NCBI GenBank assembly: GCA_012727515.1 | Contig: JAAYGZ010000041.1 | Span: 1 to 22,506, forward strand | From: Desulfovibrionales bacterium | Lineage (GTDB): Bacteria > Desulfobacterota > Desulfovibrionia > Desulfovibrionales > Desulfomicrobiaceae | Direction: 5' to 3' | DNA: 22,506 nucleotides | Shown: positions 6,097 to 15,887 of the stretch, piece by piece | Layout of the letters: every line of letters begins with the position of its first letter | Numbering within the stretch: position 1 is the stretch's first letter | The notes under the pieces: model-generated | Seen by the model: the letters and a program-made list of their open reading frames with translations, nothing else | Database searches by the model: none | Told to the model about the DNA's origin: nothing | Made by a program: the position numbers and the translations under genes

Positions 6097-6124
6097 TTTG
6101 CCAAATGGTGAGGAGGTGTATATT
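6097..6124 (+). promoter_or_regulatory. Weak candidate promoter for the cyclophilin operon
   Basis: TTTGCC (6097-6102) and TATATT (6119-6124) lie 16 bases apart on the plus strand, about 48 bases before the cyclophilin ATG. The -10 box is good, the -35 is poor. Confidence 0.35.
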
Positions 6125-6171
6125 TTACCCTTTGCATGAACGCGCCAGGCGCAGATGCAGGAGGAGGAAGA

Positions 6172-6672
6172 ATGACCAACCCAATTGTTTTGGTGGATAC
6201 AACCAAGGGAGAATTTCTCGTAGAACTGTTTGCGGACAAGGCTCCTCAGACCGTGGCAAATTTTTTGAGCTACGTGGATGAGGGTTTTTATATCGGAACG
6301 CTTTTTCATCGGGTCATCAGAGGTTTTATGATTCAGGGTGGCGGCCTTGATAATATGATGCGCGAAAAACCAACCAAGGCGCCCCTCGTCAATGAAGCAG
6401 CCCATGGTATAAAAAACCTGGAAGGCACCATTGCCATGGCCCGTACAGCTGATCCGCACAGCGCCACAGCTCAGTTTTTTATCAATACAGTCGATAACCC
6501 GGATCTGGATTATCAGGGCGAGGATGAATTCGGCTATTGTGTTTTCGGTCAGATCATTGACGGGATGGATGTGGTCAAAAAAATCGAAAAAGTTCGAGTC
6601 AAGGCCCAGGGCGATCACGAACACGCACCCGCAGATCAGGTCTCCATTAACTCCATTACCCGTTTTGAATGA
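6172..6672 (+). CDS. Cyclophilin-type peptidyl-prolyl cis-trans isomerase
   Basis: A 166-residue single-domain cyclophilin without signal peptide, so probably cytoplasmic, catalysing proline isomerisation during folding. Active-site elements are visible: FHRVI with catalytic Arg47, GFMIQGGG (51-58) including Gln55, and MARTADPHSATAQFFIN. Tyr stands in the position that is Trp in cyclosporin-sensitive eukaryotic forms, as is usual in bacterial PpiB-type enzymes. The start at 6172 is chosen because GGAGGAGGAAG directly precedes it. An upstream in-frame ATG at 6136 has no such site and adds a Gly-rich 12-residue tail. It lies 28 bases before the S1-domain gene and is probably co-transcribed with it. 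Confidence 0.95.
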   Translation: MTNPIVLVDTTKGEFLVELFADKAPQTVANFLSYVDEGFYIGTLFHRVIRGFMIQGGGLDNMMREKPTKAPLVNEAAHGIKNLEGTIAMARTADPHSATAQFFINTVDNPDLDYQGEDEFGYCVFGQIIDGMDVVKKIEKVRVKAQGDHEHAPADQVSINSITRFE

Positions 6673-6700
6673 CGGCCCAGACTAACGTAAGGTAAGTATC

Positions 6701-8116
6701 ATGAGCGAAGATTTTGCCGAATTATTTGCATCCTATGAGTCACAATCAAAAATGACCCACAAGGTTGGGGACAAGGTTTCCGGAACAGTTATCACCATTG
6801 GCCAGAAATCAGTTTTTGTGGATTGCGGCGCAGCAGTGGATGGATTTGTTGACCGTGAAGAGCTGCTCGGTCCAGATGGTAACGTCACCGTGGCCGAAGG
6901 CGATATTCTGGAACTGTATGTGGTGGGCATGACTGATGGCAGTATGCGCCTGTCCAAGGCTATTTCCGGCATGGGCGGGCTGAACATACTTGAAGACGCC
7001 TATACCAGCAGCCTGCCGGTGGAAGGAAAGGTCAAAGAGCAGATCAAAGGTGGATTCCATGTTGAAGTGCTCAAGCGACGCGCCTTTTGCCCAGTGTCCC
7101 AGATTGATGCCCGCTTTGTGCATAATCCGGAAGACTATGTGGGCCAGACCTTGCAGTTTCGCATCACCAAGCTGACAGAAGGTGGCCGCAATATTGTTTT
7201 ATCGCGCCGGGCGCTGCTGGAAGAAGAACAACAGCAGGCAAGTGCTGAATTTTTTGCCAAAATCTCCGAAGGAGATGTGGTCGATGGCGTGGTCACTCGT
7301 TTGGCTGCCTTTGGTGCTTTTGTGGAATTAGTTCCAGGCGTAGAGGGGCTGGTACATATTTCGGAAATATCCTGGTCCCGCTTGCAAAGTCCTGACGAGG
7401 CCCTTGCTGTAGCCGATACAGTACGGGTCAAATACCTGGGCACAAGCCCGGGCAAAAAGCCAGGTGAAATCCGGGTCGCCCTGTCCATCAAGCAGGCTCA
7501 GGACAATCCCTGGTCCCAGGTCGCTGACCGCTTCAAAGAAGGCGACAAGGTCAGCGGCACAGTGGTTAAGCTCATGGATTTTGGCGCTTTTGTTGAAATC
7601 GCGCCAGGCATTGAGGGCTTGGTCCATGTCAGCGAAATGAGCTATGCCAAGCGCGTACACAAACCAGGGGACATGGTTCAGGTCGGCGATGTTGTCGGAG
7701 CAATGATCAAACAGATTGACACCGACAAGCAGCGCATTTCCTTGAGTATGCGTGACGCCGAAGGTGATCCGTGGCTGACAGTGCCGGAAAAATATCAGCC
7801 CGGCCAGAGTGTGCAGGGTATAGTGGAAAATCGTCAGCAGTTTGGCTTGTTCATTACCCTGGAGCCAGGCGTGACCGGACTGTTGCCGCAGTCAGCCATG
7901 GCCAAGGCCGAAGGCGAGATCAAATACGATAAACTCGGCGTTGGCGACAACGTTGTGGTCAGCATTGAAAGTGTCAACCCTCAGGAGCGGAAAATCAGTC
8001 TGGGCACAGGCAAAAAAGAGGAAAGCACAGAATGGAAAAATTTTAAGCCCCAGACCACCAGCCAGGGGCTTGGCAACCTGGGCGATGTCCTGGCCAAGGC
8101 CATGCAGGACAAATAG
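6701..8116 (+). CDS. Five-repeat S1-domain RNA-binding protein, ribosomal protein S1-like
   Basis: A 471-residue protein with five S1 (OB-fold) repeats at about 21-88, 104-170, 190-264, 281-351 and 366-435. Repeats three and four are the most canonical, with FGAFVEL/IxPGxEGLVHxSE motifs. Repeat two is degenerate. The C-terminal tail ends in a short LGDVLAKAMQ helix. S1 proteins bind mRNA on the small ribosomal subunit, but classical RpsA has six repeats. This could be the main S1 of a group with shorter S1, or a second S1-like protein. Ribosome site AAGGTAAG precedes the ATG. The gene sits between cyclophilin and rubredoxin genes on the same strand. Confidence 0.88.
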   Translation: MSEDFAELFASYESQSKMTHKVGDKVSGTVITIGQKSVFVDCGAAVDGFVDREELLGPDGNVTVAEGDILELYVVGMTDGSMRLSKAISGMGGLNILEDAYTSSLPVEGKVKEQIKGGFHVEVLKRRAFCPVSQIDARFVHNPEDYVGQTLQFRITKLTEGGRNIVLSRRALLEEEQQQASAEFFAKISEGDVVDGVVTRLAAFGAFVELVPGVEGLVHISEISWSRLQSPDEALAVADTVRVKYLGTSPGKKPGEIRVALSIKQAQDNPWSQVADRFKEGDKVSGTVVKLMDFGAFVEIAPGIEGLVHVSEMSYAKRVHKPGDMVQVGDVVGAMIKQIDTDKQRISLSMRDAEGDPWLTVPEKYQPGQSVQGIVENRQQFGLFITLEPGVTGLLPQSAMAKAEGEIKYDKLGVGDNVVVSIESVNPQERKISLGTGKKEESTEWKNFKPQTTSQGLGNLGDVLAKAMQDK

Positions 8117-8152
8117 CTTCACATAACATAACGTACTATCAGGAGGTGTAAG

Positions 8153-8311
8153 ATGGCACGATGGGAATGTCCGTGTGGATATGTATATGATCCGGCTGAA
8201 GGTGACGCTGAAAATAACATCCATGAAGGCACAGCCTTTGAGGACCTGCCTGAGGATTGGGTCTGCCCCAAATGTGGCGCAGAAAAAGAATTCTTTGAAA
8301 AACTGGATTAA
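8153..8311 (+). CDS. Rubredoxin with a shortened first metal knuckle
   Basis: A 52-residue rubredoxin that binds one iron through four cysteines and carries single electrons in the cytoplasm, in sulfate reducers often for oxygen or superoxide detoxification. Family features are [21 protein letters not shown] and a C-terminal FFEKLD. The second knuckle is normal (Cys38 and Cys41, CPKCG). The first reads CPCGY (Cys6 and Cys8), one residue shorter than the standard CxxCG. The reading was checked base by base in this sequence. AGGAGG lies six bases before the ATG. It lies 36 bases after the S1 gene and is followed by a terminator, so it closes the operon. Confidence 0.93.
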   Translation: MARWECPCGYVYDPAEGDAENNIHEGTAFEDLPEDWVCPKCGAEKEFFEKLD

Positions 8312-8329
8312 ACGTTGCGACATGCAGCC

Positions 8330-8365
8330 AAAGGGAGGGTGGGAGCAATCCTGCTCTCCCTTTTT
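8330..8365 (+). terminator. Intrinsic terminator after rubredoxin
   Basis: AAAGGGAG at 8330-8337 pairs with CTCCCTTT at 8356-8363. A T run at 8361-8365 follows the stem. The 18-base loop can form a smaller inner stem (GAGCA with TGCTC). It lies about 20 bases past the rubredoxin stop codon. Confidence 0.8.
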
Positions 8366-8449
8366 CCTGCCCAGGCCCTTGCTGGTTTACGCAGAATTGC
8401 GTTGCATTGGAGAAAAAGAGTGTGATGCTTAAAGCAGTAGGAGCTACAC

Positions 8450-9817
8450 ATGGATAACCCGTTACGATATGCGGCGGTAAATTGTTGGGAACGCTATGAT
8501 TCTGCACAGGATCAGGCAGCTATGGACATATTGGGCGCAGAATTTTTAGATTTTCTGACCCACTGCAAAACCGAACGGGAAACCGTGGCCTGGGTCATGC
8601 GCCATGCTCTGGAGCGTGGATTTTCCCAGGAATTTTCTCAGGCTCAGGTTGTGCGCTCTTTTCGGTCCAAAGCTGTGCTGCTGGCCCGGCGCGGAACTGA
8701 GTCTTTACGCACTGGCCTGCGCCTTATTGCAGCGCATGCTGACACTCCGCATCTGGATTTAAAGCAGCACCCTCTGCATGAAGAATGCCGTGTTGCCCTG
8801 ATGAAAACCCATTATTACGGCGGAATAAAAAAATATCAGTGGCTGGCCAGGCCCCTGGCCGTACATGGAGTTGTGGTGCTGATGAATGGCGAGGTGCGCA
8901 CTGTGTGCCTGGGCGAATCTGACGATGATCCTGTCCTGACAATCATGGATATTCTGCCCCACCTCTCATCCAAACAGCGTGATGAAACAGTGGAAAAAGC
9001 CTTTATTGCAGAAAAACTTAATGTTGTGGTGGGCCATTCACCTTCCAGCACCACGACCACTGATCCGGTGGCCCAGCGTGTACTGGAAATTTTACACGCG
9101 ACATACGGCATTATTGAAGAAGACCTGTACAGCGCCGAGCTTCAGATTGTACCTGCTGGCAGAGCGCGTTATGTTGGTCTGGATCGCAGCCTGCTCGGAG
9201 GCTATGGTCAGGATGACCGGCTCTGTGTGTTTGCCGCGTACACAGCATTTATGCAGGCCGCTCCCGGTTCGCAAACACAGGTTCTGCTCTTGTGGGACCG
9301 CGAAGAAGTGGGCTCAGAAGGCGCAACCGGAGCCAAGTCGCGTTTTATGGTCGATACGCTCACTGATCTTATTGAGGCCTGGGAACCACACTGCGCAGTG
9401 CGCCATGTTTTAGCCCGGACCAAGGCCATTTCTGCGGATGTGCATGCCCCCATGGACCCGGATTATCAGGACGTGCACGACAAACACAATGCCGCGTTGC
9501 TGGGCTTTGGCCCTGTGTTTTCCAAATTTACCGGACACCGGGGCAAAGTTGGCGCCAGTGAAGCAGATGCTGAATACGTGGCCTGGTTCAGACGTGTGCT
9601 GGCACAGAAAAAGATTCCCTGGCAAATGGCCGGCATGGGCAAGGTGGATGAAGGAGGCGGAGGTACTGTCGCCAAGGACATGGCTGTCTATGGTATGGAA
9701 ATTATTGATTTTGGCCCTGGAGTCTTATCCATGCACAGCCCGTTTGAGATCAGTTCCAAAGCAGATTTGTACGCTACAGTGCAGGCGTATCAGGCCTTTT
9801 ACCAGAGCCAGGAGTGA
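8450..9817 (+). CDS. M18-family aspartyl-type aminopeptidase
   Basis: A 455-residue peptidase M18 protein, close to the usual family length, with no signal peptide. Motifs in order are [13 protein letters not shown] with a zinc-ligand His and Asp near residue 100, the block [17 protein letters not shown] with the catalytic Glu pair, [10 protein letters not shown] with zinc-ligand Asp and His, and [12 protein letters not shown] with the C-terminal His. These enzymes are cytosolic, di-zinc, and remove N-terminal residues, typically acidic ones, from peptides. AGGAG lies six bases before the ATG. The gene follows a terminator, so it should have its own promoter in 8366-8449, where I see no convincing box. 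The stop codon is three bases from selB, whose ribosome site lies inside this gene. Confidence 0.93.
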   Translation: MDNPLRYAAVNCWERYDSAQDQAAMDILGAEFLDFLTHCKTERETVAWVMRHALERGFSQEFSQAQVVRSFRSKAVLLARRGTESLRTGLRLIAAHADTPHLDLKQHPLHEECRVALMKTHYYGGIKKYQWLARPLAVHGVVVLMNGEVRTVCLGESDDDPVLTIMDILPHLSSKQRDETVEKAFIAEKLNVVVGHSPSSTTTTDPVAQRVLEILHATYGIIEEDLYSAELQIVPAGRARYVGLDRSLLGGYGQDDRLCVFAAYTAFMQAAPGSQTQVLLLWDREEVGSEGATGAKSRFMVDTLTDLIEAWEPHCAVRHVLARTKAISADVHAPMDPDYQDVHDKHNAALLGFGPVFSKFTGHRGKVGASEADAEYVAWFRRVLAQKKIPWQMAGMGKVDEGGGGTVAKDMAVYGMEIIDFGPGVLSMHSPFEISSKADLYATVQAYQAFYQSQE

Positions 9818-9820
9818 TCT

Positions 9821-11725
9821 ATGCCTGTTATCATGGGCACAGCCGGCCATATTGACCACGGCAAAACCAGCATAGTCAAAGCCCTGACCGGCATCAGTTG
9901 CGACCGCCTGGCCGAGGAGCAAAAACGCGGCATTACCATTGAACTGGGTTTTGCCTATCTGGACCTGACCCCGGAGCTGCGCCTGGGTGTTATTGACGTG
10001 CCGGGCCATGAACGCTTTGTCAAAAACATGGTTGCCGGAGCAGCAGGCATTGATTTTGTGCTCCTGGTCATTGCTGCTGATGAAGGCGTGATGCCTCAGA
10101 CCAGGGAGCATCTGGAAATCTGTACTCTGCTGGGCATTAACACCGGCCTGGTGGCGCTGACAAAAACAGATATGGTGGAGCCAGACTGGCTGGAACTGGT
10201 ACGCGAGGACGTGGCCACTTATCTGCAGGGCAGTTTTTTGGAACATGCCCCCATTGTGCCGGTGTCAGCCCATACCGGAAACGGAATAGATGAACTCCGG
10301 GCCAGCATTGCCACCTTGGCCACGGATTTTGCCCCTGACCGGCGCTCAGACCTGTTTCGCCTGCCCATTGACCGTGTTTTTACCATGAAAGGCCATGGCA
10401 CAGTCATTACCGGCACATCTCTTTCCGGTATTGTCCGGGTTGGCGAAGATGTGGAAATTTATCCGGCAGGACTGAAATCCAAGGTGCGTGGCCTGCAGGT
10501 GCATGGCGGCAGCACTGATATGGCCCAGGCCGGAGAACGCACAGCTGTTAACCTGCACAGCCTGGACGTGGATGACCTGGAGCGCGGCGAAGTGCTGGCC
10601 CATCCCAAAACCCTGTTTCCATCTGTGGTCTGGGATGTGGAACTTTCCTGCCTGTCTTCTTCGCCCAACCCGCTTAAACACCGTACAGAAGTGCATTTTC
10701 ATCATGGCTCACGAGAAGTGCTGGCCAAACTTTTTTTCCTGGACCGGGACAAGCTGGAGCCTGGCGAAACAGCCATGTGCCAGGTACGCTTTGCCAGCCC
10801 CCTGCCCGGTGTGTTTGGTGATCGCTGCATTGTGCGTTCTTTTTCTCCGCTGCAGACCGTGGCCGGAGGCCAGATTGTCAACCCACTGGGGCGCAAGGTT
10901 CGTCGTCATTCTGCTGATCTGGACACGCTGCAAGGGTTGCGGACCATGGCTGGCGAGGACCTGCTCGTGGCGCAACTGCGCCTGGCCGGCCAGGCCGGGC
11001 TTACTGTGCCGGAATTGCGCATTATGACTGATATGGAATCCAAGGCCCTGGAAAAAACCTTGCAACTTCTGGGCGGACGGCAATTGGCCTTTCAGTTTGA
11101 CCGGGAAGACAGGCGTTTTGTCAGCGCAGAGGTTGTGGACGCCCTGGGCCAGGAGTGTCTTACGTACCTGGCGGCCTATCATCAGCGCGAACCCATGCGT
11201 CAGGGCATTTCCAGAGCTGAGCTGGTTTCCAGCTTTGGTCAGGGCATTGCTCCAAAACTTATTCATTTTCTTATGGAACGCCTGGTCAGGTCGGGGCTTA
11301 TTATTTTGGAAGGCGATATTCTGCGCCTGCCTGACCATGAGGTGTCTTTGGCCTCAGATCAGTCCGGACTGCGGGCCTGCATTGAAACAGCCTATGGTGC
11401 AGGCGGACTTATGCCCCCCACACTCAAGGCATTTCTGGAAGAGCACAGCCTTACAGTAAAAGAAACAGCCAAGATGTTCCGCTTGTTGCAGGAAGAAGGC
11501 GTGCTGATAAAGGTCAGCGAAGAATTGTACTACACCAGAGAAGTCATGCATGATCTGACCAGCCGGGTGCTCAATTTCTTTGCGACCCAGCCTGAGCTGG
11601 GGCCGCAGGATTTTCGGGATCTGACGGGCCTGACCCGTAAATTTGCCATTCCTGTTCTGGAATACCTGGACAAGGAAAAGATCACCATGCGCGTGGGCGA
11701 TAAGCGTCAATTGCGTAAACGCTAA
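9821..11725 (+). CDS. selB: Selenocysteine-specific elongation factor SelB
   Basis: A 634-residue translational GTPase. G1 is GHIDHGKTS (9-17), G3 is DVPGHE (59-64) and G4 is TKTD (114-117). EF-Tu-like domains 2 and 3 follow, then a long C-terminal region of winged-helix repeats (about 370-634) that in SelB reads the SECIS hairpin. This C-terminus, and the early motif [14 protein letters not shown], separate SelB from EF-Tu. It delivers Sec-tRNA to UGA codons. No selA, selD, selC or recoded UGA gene was seen in this window, so the partners must lie elsewhere. AGGAG lies within the end of the aminopeptidase gene, seven bases before the ATG. It converges on the YifB gene with only 19 bases between and no clear terminator. 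Confidence 0.96.
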   Translation: MPVIMGTAGHIDHGKTSIVKALTGISCDRLAEEQKRGITIELGFAYLDLTPELRLGVIDVPGHERFVKNMVAGAAGIDFVLLVIAADEGVMPQTREHLEICTLLGINTGLVALTKTDMVEPDWLELVREDVATYLQGSFLEHAPIVPVSAHTGNGIDELRASIATLATDFAPDRRSDLFRLPIDRVFTMKGHGTVITGTSLSGIVRVGEDVEIYPAGLKSKVRGLQVHGGSTDMAQAGERTAVNLHSLDVDDLERGEVLAHPKTLFPSVVWDVELSCLSSSPNPLKHRTEVHFHHGSREVLAKLFFLDRDKLEPGETAMCQVRFASPLPGVFGDRCIVRSFSPLQTVAGGQIVNPLGRKVRRHSADLDTLQGLRTMAGEDLLVAQLRLAGQAGLTVPELRIMTDMESKALEKTLQLLGGRQLAFQFDREDRRFVSAEVVDALGQECLTYLAAYHQREPMRQGISRAELVSSFGQGIAPKLIHFLMERLVRSGLIILEGDILRLPDHEVSLASDQSGLRACIETAYGAGGLMPPTLKAFLEEHSLTVKETAKMFRLLQEEGVLIKVSEELYYTREVMHDLTSRVLNFFATQPELGPQDFRDLTGLTRKFAIPVLEYLDKEKITMRVGDKRQLRKR

Positions 11726-11744
11726 AAGATGAGGAGAAGCAGGC

Positions 11745-13280
11745 TTAGCCCTGGCTTTGACGGTCCAGGCTCCGATAATTGATGGCTTCGGCCAGATGTT
11801 TTGTGGTCAGCGTGGTGTCAGCGGCCAGGTCAGCAATGGTGCGGGCAATGCGCAAGACCCTGGTAAAGGCTCTGGCTGACATGCCCAGGCGTTGCACAGC
11901 ACCTTCTAAAAATGTGTGTTCCTGTTCAGTGAGCGGGCAGAAATGCTCAAGCCATTTGCCCGATAAGTCCGAATTGGTGGTACAATGCAGGCCTGCATAA
12001 CGCTGGGCCTGGATTTCGCGAGCTGCAAAAATTCGCTCCTGCATGGTCGCAGAGGTAATATCGCTCTTGGTCTGCTTCAGATCGCGGTACGGCACAGCAG
12101 GCACTTCCACATGCAGATCAATACGATCCAGCAATGGCCCGGACAATCGGGACCGATAGCGCTGCACCTGCATGGGCGAGCACGTACACTGGTGGGCTGC
12201 GTCTCCCAGATATCCGCACGGGCATGGATTGAGTGCAGCCACCAGCATAACATCGCCGGGATATTCCAGAGAAATAGCCGCGCGAGAAATGGTCACCCGC
12301 CCTTCTTCCAGTGGCTGGCGCAAAACTTCCAGCACATGTTTTTTGAATTCCGGCAATTCATCCAGAAAAAGAACACCCCGGTGGGCCAGAGAAAGCTCAC
12401 CAGGCCGTGGATATTGCCCACCGCCAATAAGACCGGCATCTGAAATTGTATGGTGCGGGGAACGAAACGGACGGGCAACAATCAAGGGCTGGTCCGGGGG
12501 CAGCTTTCCGGCCACAGAATAGACCTTGGTCACTTCCAGGGCCTCATCAAAACTCAGGGGCGGCAAAACAGTGGGAATACGGCTGGCCAACATGGTTTTG
12601 CCACTGCCGGGCGGTCCGATAAAAAGCAAATTATGTCCGCCAGCACAGGCAATTTCAATGGCCCGTTTGGCCCGTTCCTGCCCCTTGACCTCGGAAAAAT
12701 CCTGCCAAAAGGCGTGGCGCTCCTGCCACAGGCTGCTCACATCACAGCGTTGTGGAGTAAGCTCTTCTTTATCCAGCAAAAACCGCACAACCTGACCCAG
12801 ATCCTGACACGCAAATACTTCAAGATTCTGGACCACGGCTGCTTCGCGGGCATTGGCCGCAGGCACAATAATGCCACGCGCTCCGGCAGCTCTGGCCCGT
12901 AACGCCAGGGGCAGGATTCCGGGCACGGGCTTGAGCTCTCCAGATAACGATAACTCGCCAGCCATGTACAGGTCAGCAAGTTTATTTTGTGGGATATATT
13001 CTGCACCGGCCAGGAGCCCAAGCGCCAGGGGCAGGTCATATGCAGTGCCTTCTTTGCGAATATCTGCCGGGGCGATATTGACGGTGATGCGACTGGGCGG
13101 GAGGCGAAACCCTGAATTTTTCAGCGCTGAAAATACACGCTCTTTTGCCTCGCGCACTGCTCCTTCAGCCAGGCCAACCATAATAAAGGCAGGCATGCCT
13201 GAGTGCGACAAATCCACTTCCAGCTCAATGGAATAGGCATCAATGCCCAGGAGCGCGGCCGTGGAAATGGTGACAATCAT
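11745..13280 (-). CDS. yifB: YifB/ComM-family Mg-chelatase-like AAA+ ATPase
   Basis: A 511-residue protein of standard family length. The N-terminal ChlI-type/Lon-protease-like domain (1 to about 170) begins with TISTAALLGIDAY and carries the HSGMPAFIMVGL block. The AAA+ module has Walker A GPPGSGKT (222-229), Walker B VLFLDE (303-308) and the Cys-rich NPCPCG (351-356) followed by further cysteines, and a C-terminal helical Mg-chelatase domain closes the protein. In Haemophilus and Vibrio, ComM is a helicase that promotes branch migration during natural transformation. Whether it does so here is unknown. The ATG lies two bases after the lepB stop codon with only a weak ribosome site, so it is probably translated by coupling with lepB. 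Confidence 0.94.
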   Translation of the reverse strand: MIVTISTAALLGIDAYSIELEVDLSHSGMPAFIMVGLAEGAVREAKERVFSALKNSGFRLPPSRITVNIAPADIRKEGTAYDLPLALGLLAGAEYIPQNKLADLYMAGELSLSGELKPVPGILPLALRARAAGARGIIVPAANAREAAVVQNLEVFACQDLGQVVRFLLDKEELTPQRCDVSSLWQERHAFWQDFSEVKGQERAKRAIEIACAGGHNLLFIGPPGSGKTMLASRIPTVLPPLSFDEALEVTKVYSVAGKLPPDQPLIVARPFRSPHHTISDAGLIGGGQYPRPGELSLAHRGVLFLDELPEFKKHVLEVLRQPLEEGRVTISRAAISLEYPGDVMLVAALNPCPCGYLGDAAHQCTCSPMQVQRYRSRLSGPLLDRIDLHVEVPAVPYRDLKQTKSDITSATMQERIFAAREIQAQRYAGLHCTTNSDLSGKWLEHFCPLTEQEHTFLEGAVQRLGMSARAFTRVLRIARTIADLAADTTLTTKHLAEAINYRSLDRQSQG

Positions 13281-13282
13281 GC

Positions 13283-13888
13283 TTATTCCACAAACTGTCC
13301 AATGCGGTTCCAGCGGATATTGGTCAGACTTTCCCAGGACCAGTACAGGATAAACGCCTTGCCCTCGATTTTGTTGCGCTCCACAAAACCCCAGAAGCGG
13401 GAGTCATAGGATTCATCTCGATTATCGCCCATGGAAAAATATTTTCCTTCCGGAACCATAATCGGCCCGAAATTATCCCGACGCGGCACTGAGTTATGGG
13501 CGCTGTCCGTATGCTGGATATAGGATTCGTCCAGGGGAATGCCATTGCGGAAAACCTGCTTGTCCTTGACCTCAATAACATCGCCAGGAACACCAATGAC
13601 GCGCTTGATAAAATCTTTGGATGGATCTTCAGGGAATTCAAAAACAATAATATCCCCATGTTGGGGCCCTTCACGTTCCCAGACCAGGATATTGGTAAAC
13701 GGAATTTTGATCCCATAGGCAAACTTGGTCACCAAAAGATGATCGCCAATCTGCAATGTTTGCAGCATAGAGCCAGAGGGAATCTTAAAAGCCTGGACCA
13801 CAAAGGAACGGATAAAAAAAGCCAGAACCAGGGCCACCAAAAGGGCCTCAGCATATTCTTTGAGCATAGTCTGCCAACGAGGATTCAT
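13283..13888 (-). CDS. lepB: Signal peptidase I
   Basis: A 201-residue type I signal peptidase that removes signal peptides from exported proteins at the periplasmic face of the inner membrane. One N-terminal membrane segment (about 13-33) is followed by the catalytic Ser40 in PSGSM, the general-base Lys95 in KDFIKRVIG, and box E GDNRDESYDSRFWG from about 154. The protein lacks the second membrane segment and large insert of the E. coli enzyme, as is common outside enterics. AGGTAG precedes the ATG. It follows lepA by 49 bases and is joined to the yifB gene by a two-base gap, the classical lepA-lepB order. Confidence 0.96.
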   Translation of the reverse strand: MNPRWQTMLKEYAEALLVALVLAFFIRSFVVQAFKIPSGSMLQTLQIGDHLLVTKFAYGIKIPFTNILVWEREGPQHGDIIVFEFPEDPSKDFIKRVIGVPGDVIEVKDKQVFRNGIPLDESYIQHTDSAHNSVPRRDNFGPIMVPEGKYFSMGDNRDESYDSRFWGFVERNKIEGKAFILYWSWESLTNIRWNRIGQFVE

Positions 13889-13937
13889 AGACTACCTATT
13901 TATTCCCACAGACCACGCTGCAGGAATGTTGTTGTGG

Positions 13938-15740
13938 TTATTCGTCGGGCTGCAAGGCGGCCAGGAAGGCTTCCTGGGGAATTTCCACGCTGCCCATGCG
14001 CTTCATGCGCTTTTTACCTTCTTTCTGTTTTTCCAAGAGCTTGCGTTTACGAGTAATGTCACCGCCATAACATTTGGCTGTCACATTTTTGCGCAAAGGC
14101 GCAACGCGCTCGCGAGCAATGATCTTGCTGCCAATGGCTGCCTGGATAACAATTTCAAACAACTGGCGATGAATAACTCGCTTGAGTTTTAACGCCAGGG
14201 CGCGACCACGATACGCAGCGTTGGAACGATGCACAATAACAGCCATGGCATCCACGGGTTCGCTGTTGATGAGCACATCAAGTTTGACCAGCTCTGCCTC
14301 ACGGTAATCAATGACTTCGTAATCCAGAGAAGCAAAACCCTTGGTCACGGATTTCAAGCGATCAAAGAAATCATAGACGATTTCTGCAAAAGGCAGTTCA
14401 TAGGTCACCACCACGCGGGTGGAAGTCAGGTAGCGCATATCTTTCTGGATACCGCGTTTTTCTTCACACAAACCCAGAACATTGCCTACATATTCATTGG
14501 GCACATGAATCTCGATGCGCACAAATGGTTCGGCAATGGAAAGGATTTTTTCCTGCGGCGGCAAGGTGCTCGGGTTATCAATGTCAAAGCACGCTCCGTC
14601 TGTACGGGTGACCCGGTAAATAACCGACGGGGCCGTGGCAATGAGTTTGGCCTGAAATTCACGCTCCAAGCGCTCCTGGATAACTTCCATGTGTAACAAA
14701 CCCAGAAAACCACAGCGGAAACCAAAGCCAAGGGCTTGCGATGTTTCTGGCTCATAATGCAGGGCTGCGTCATTAAGCTGCAACTTTTCCAAAGCTGTTT
14801 TAAGGGTATCGTACTCAGCTGGTTCAACAGGATACAGACCACAAAAAACCATGGGCTTAATGGCCTTAAATCCAGGAAAGGGCGTGGGCGTGGGACGTTC
14901 CGGATCAGTGATGGTGTCACCAACCTGAGCATCACGAAGTTCTTTGATGGCCGCGCATAAAAAGCCGACCTCGCCCGCTGCAAGCTCTTTGATATCCATT
15001 GGTTCTGGTGAAAAAACACCGAGTTTTGTCACCTCAAATTTCTTGCCCGTGGCGCACATCTGTACTTTCTGGCCATTGACAATACGGCCCTCAACAACAC
15101 GGAACATGACCACCACACCCTGGTATGAGTCATACCAGGAATCAAAAATCAGGGCTTTGAGCGGAGCCTCAGTATCACCGGCAGGAGATGGAACCCGTTC
15201 AATAAGCTTTTCCAGCAGATCTTCAACGCCCAGGCCTGTTTTGGCTGAAACCTGAGCAATGTCTGTACAGTCCAGCCCAATAACTTCCTCAATTTCTGCG
15301 GCCACCCGGTCAGGCTCAGCACTTGGAAGATCAACCTTATTAAGTACTGGCAGCACTTCCAGATCATTATCCAAGGCCATATAAACATTGGCCAAAGTCT
15401 GGGCTTCAACGCCCTGGGTTGCATCCACAACCAGAAGCGCTCCGTCACAGGCCGCTAAGCTGCGGGACACCTCATAGGAAAAATCCACATGACCAGGGGT
15501 ATCAATAAGGTTTAAGATATAGTCGCGCCCGTCGTGAGCGCGGTACGGGATGCGCACAGACTGCGCTTTAATGGTAATGCCCCGCTCCTGCTCCAGCTCC
15601 ATGCGGTCCAGGTATTGATCCTTTTTCTGACGCTCGGAAATGAGTTTTGTTTTTTCCATAATCCGGTCTGCCAGGGTGGATTTGCCATGGTCAATATGAG
15701 CAATTATGCTGAAATTTCTAATATAATCTTGTTTGGCCAT
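13938..15740 (-). CDS. lepA: Elongation factor 4 (LepA), ribosome-associated GTPase
   Basis: A 600-residue EF4 of exactly the usual length. The G domain has AHIDHGKST (14-22), [20 protein letters not shown] and NKVDLP. EF-G-like domains and the LepA-specific C-terminus follow, with [20 protein letters not shown]. It acts in the cytoplasm on ribosomes during translation initiation or elongation stress. AAGGATAT lies before the ATG at 15738-15740. It is the first gene of a likely lepA-lepB-yifB operon. Upstream on the same strand lies a strong hairpin with seven T (15834-15887), which may insulate or attenuate this operon. No confident promoter was identified in the leader. Confidence 0.97.
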   Translation of the reverse strand: MAKQDYIRNFSIIAHIDHGKSTLADRIMEKTKLISERQKKDQYLDRMELEQERGITIKAQSVRIPYRAHDGRDYILNLIDTPGHVDFSYEVSRSLAACDGALLVVDATQGVEAQTLANVYMALDNDLEVLPVLNKVDLPSAEPDRVAAEIEEVIGLDCTDIAQVSAKTGLGVEDLLEKLIERVPSPAGDTEAPLKALIFDSWYDSYQGVVVMFRVVEGRIVNGQKVQMCATGKKFEVTKLGVFSPEPMDIKELAAGEVGFLCAAIKELRDAQVGDTITDPERPTPTPFPGFKAIKPMVFCGLYPVEPAEYDTLKTALEKLQLNDAALHYEPETSQALGFGFRCGFLGLLHMEVIQERLEREFQAKLIATAPSVIYRVTRTDGACFDIDNPSTLPPQEKILSIAEPFVRIEIHVPNEYVGNVLGLCEEKRGIQKDMRYLTSTRVVVTYELPFAEIVYDFFDRLKSVTKGFASLDYEVIDYREAELVKLDVLINSEPVDAMAVIVHRSNAAYRGRALALKLKRVIHRQLFEIVIQAAIGSKIIARERVAPLRKNVTAKCYGGDITRKRKLLEKQKEGKKRMKRMGSVEIPQEAFLAALQPDE

Positions 15741-15833
15741 ATATCCTTATTATCTGCGTTGAGCCATAAAATGTTTTCTGCAAAACAAATGTCTTTACGT
15801 GCTTTCACGCTGGTTGTCCAATTTTTGCAATCT

Positions 15834-15887
15834 GAAAAAAACTGTGCGCATCCACAACGCGGCAAGCCGCAAAAAGTGGTGCGCAGT
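15834..15887 (-). terminator. Terminator-like compound hairpin upstream of lepA
   Basis: On the minus strand an outer stem (TGCGCA plus CCAC at 15845-15855 with GTGGTGCGCA at 15876-15885, one bulged base) encloses a perfect inner hairpin, GCGGC-2-GCCGC (15859-15870). It is followed at once by T7 (complement of 15834-15840). It has the form of an intrinsic terminator on the lepA strand, yet no minus-strand gene precedes it. It could end an unannotated RNA, stop antisense transcripts from the LytTR gene, or attenuate the lepA operon. Confidence 0.65.

Noticed and set aside
6134..6147. Sigma54-like sequence on the minus strand (TGGCGCG, then TGC)
   Set aside because: The GG to GC spacing is one base short of the required distance, and a better sigma70 promoter lies closer to the gene.
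6136..6171. Upstream in-frame ATG extension of the cyclophilin
   Set aside because: It has no well-spaced ribosome site, adds a Gly-rich tail foreign to the family, and the internal ATG has GGAGGAGG.
10709..11338. Minus-strand ORF of 209 residues inside selB
   Set aside because: Antisense shadow of a well-supported gene, with no domain or ribosome site.
11726..11744. Possible terminator between convergent selB and yifB
   Set aside because: Only 19 bases, with no convincing stem and T run.
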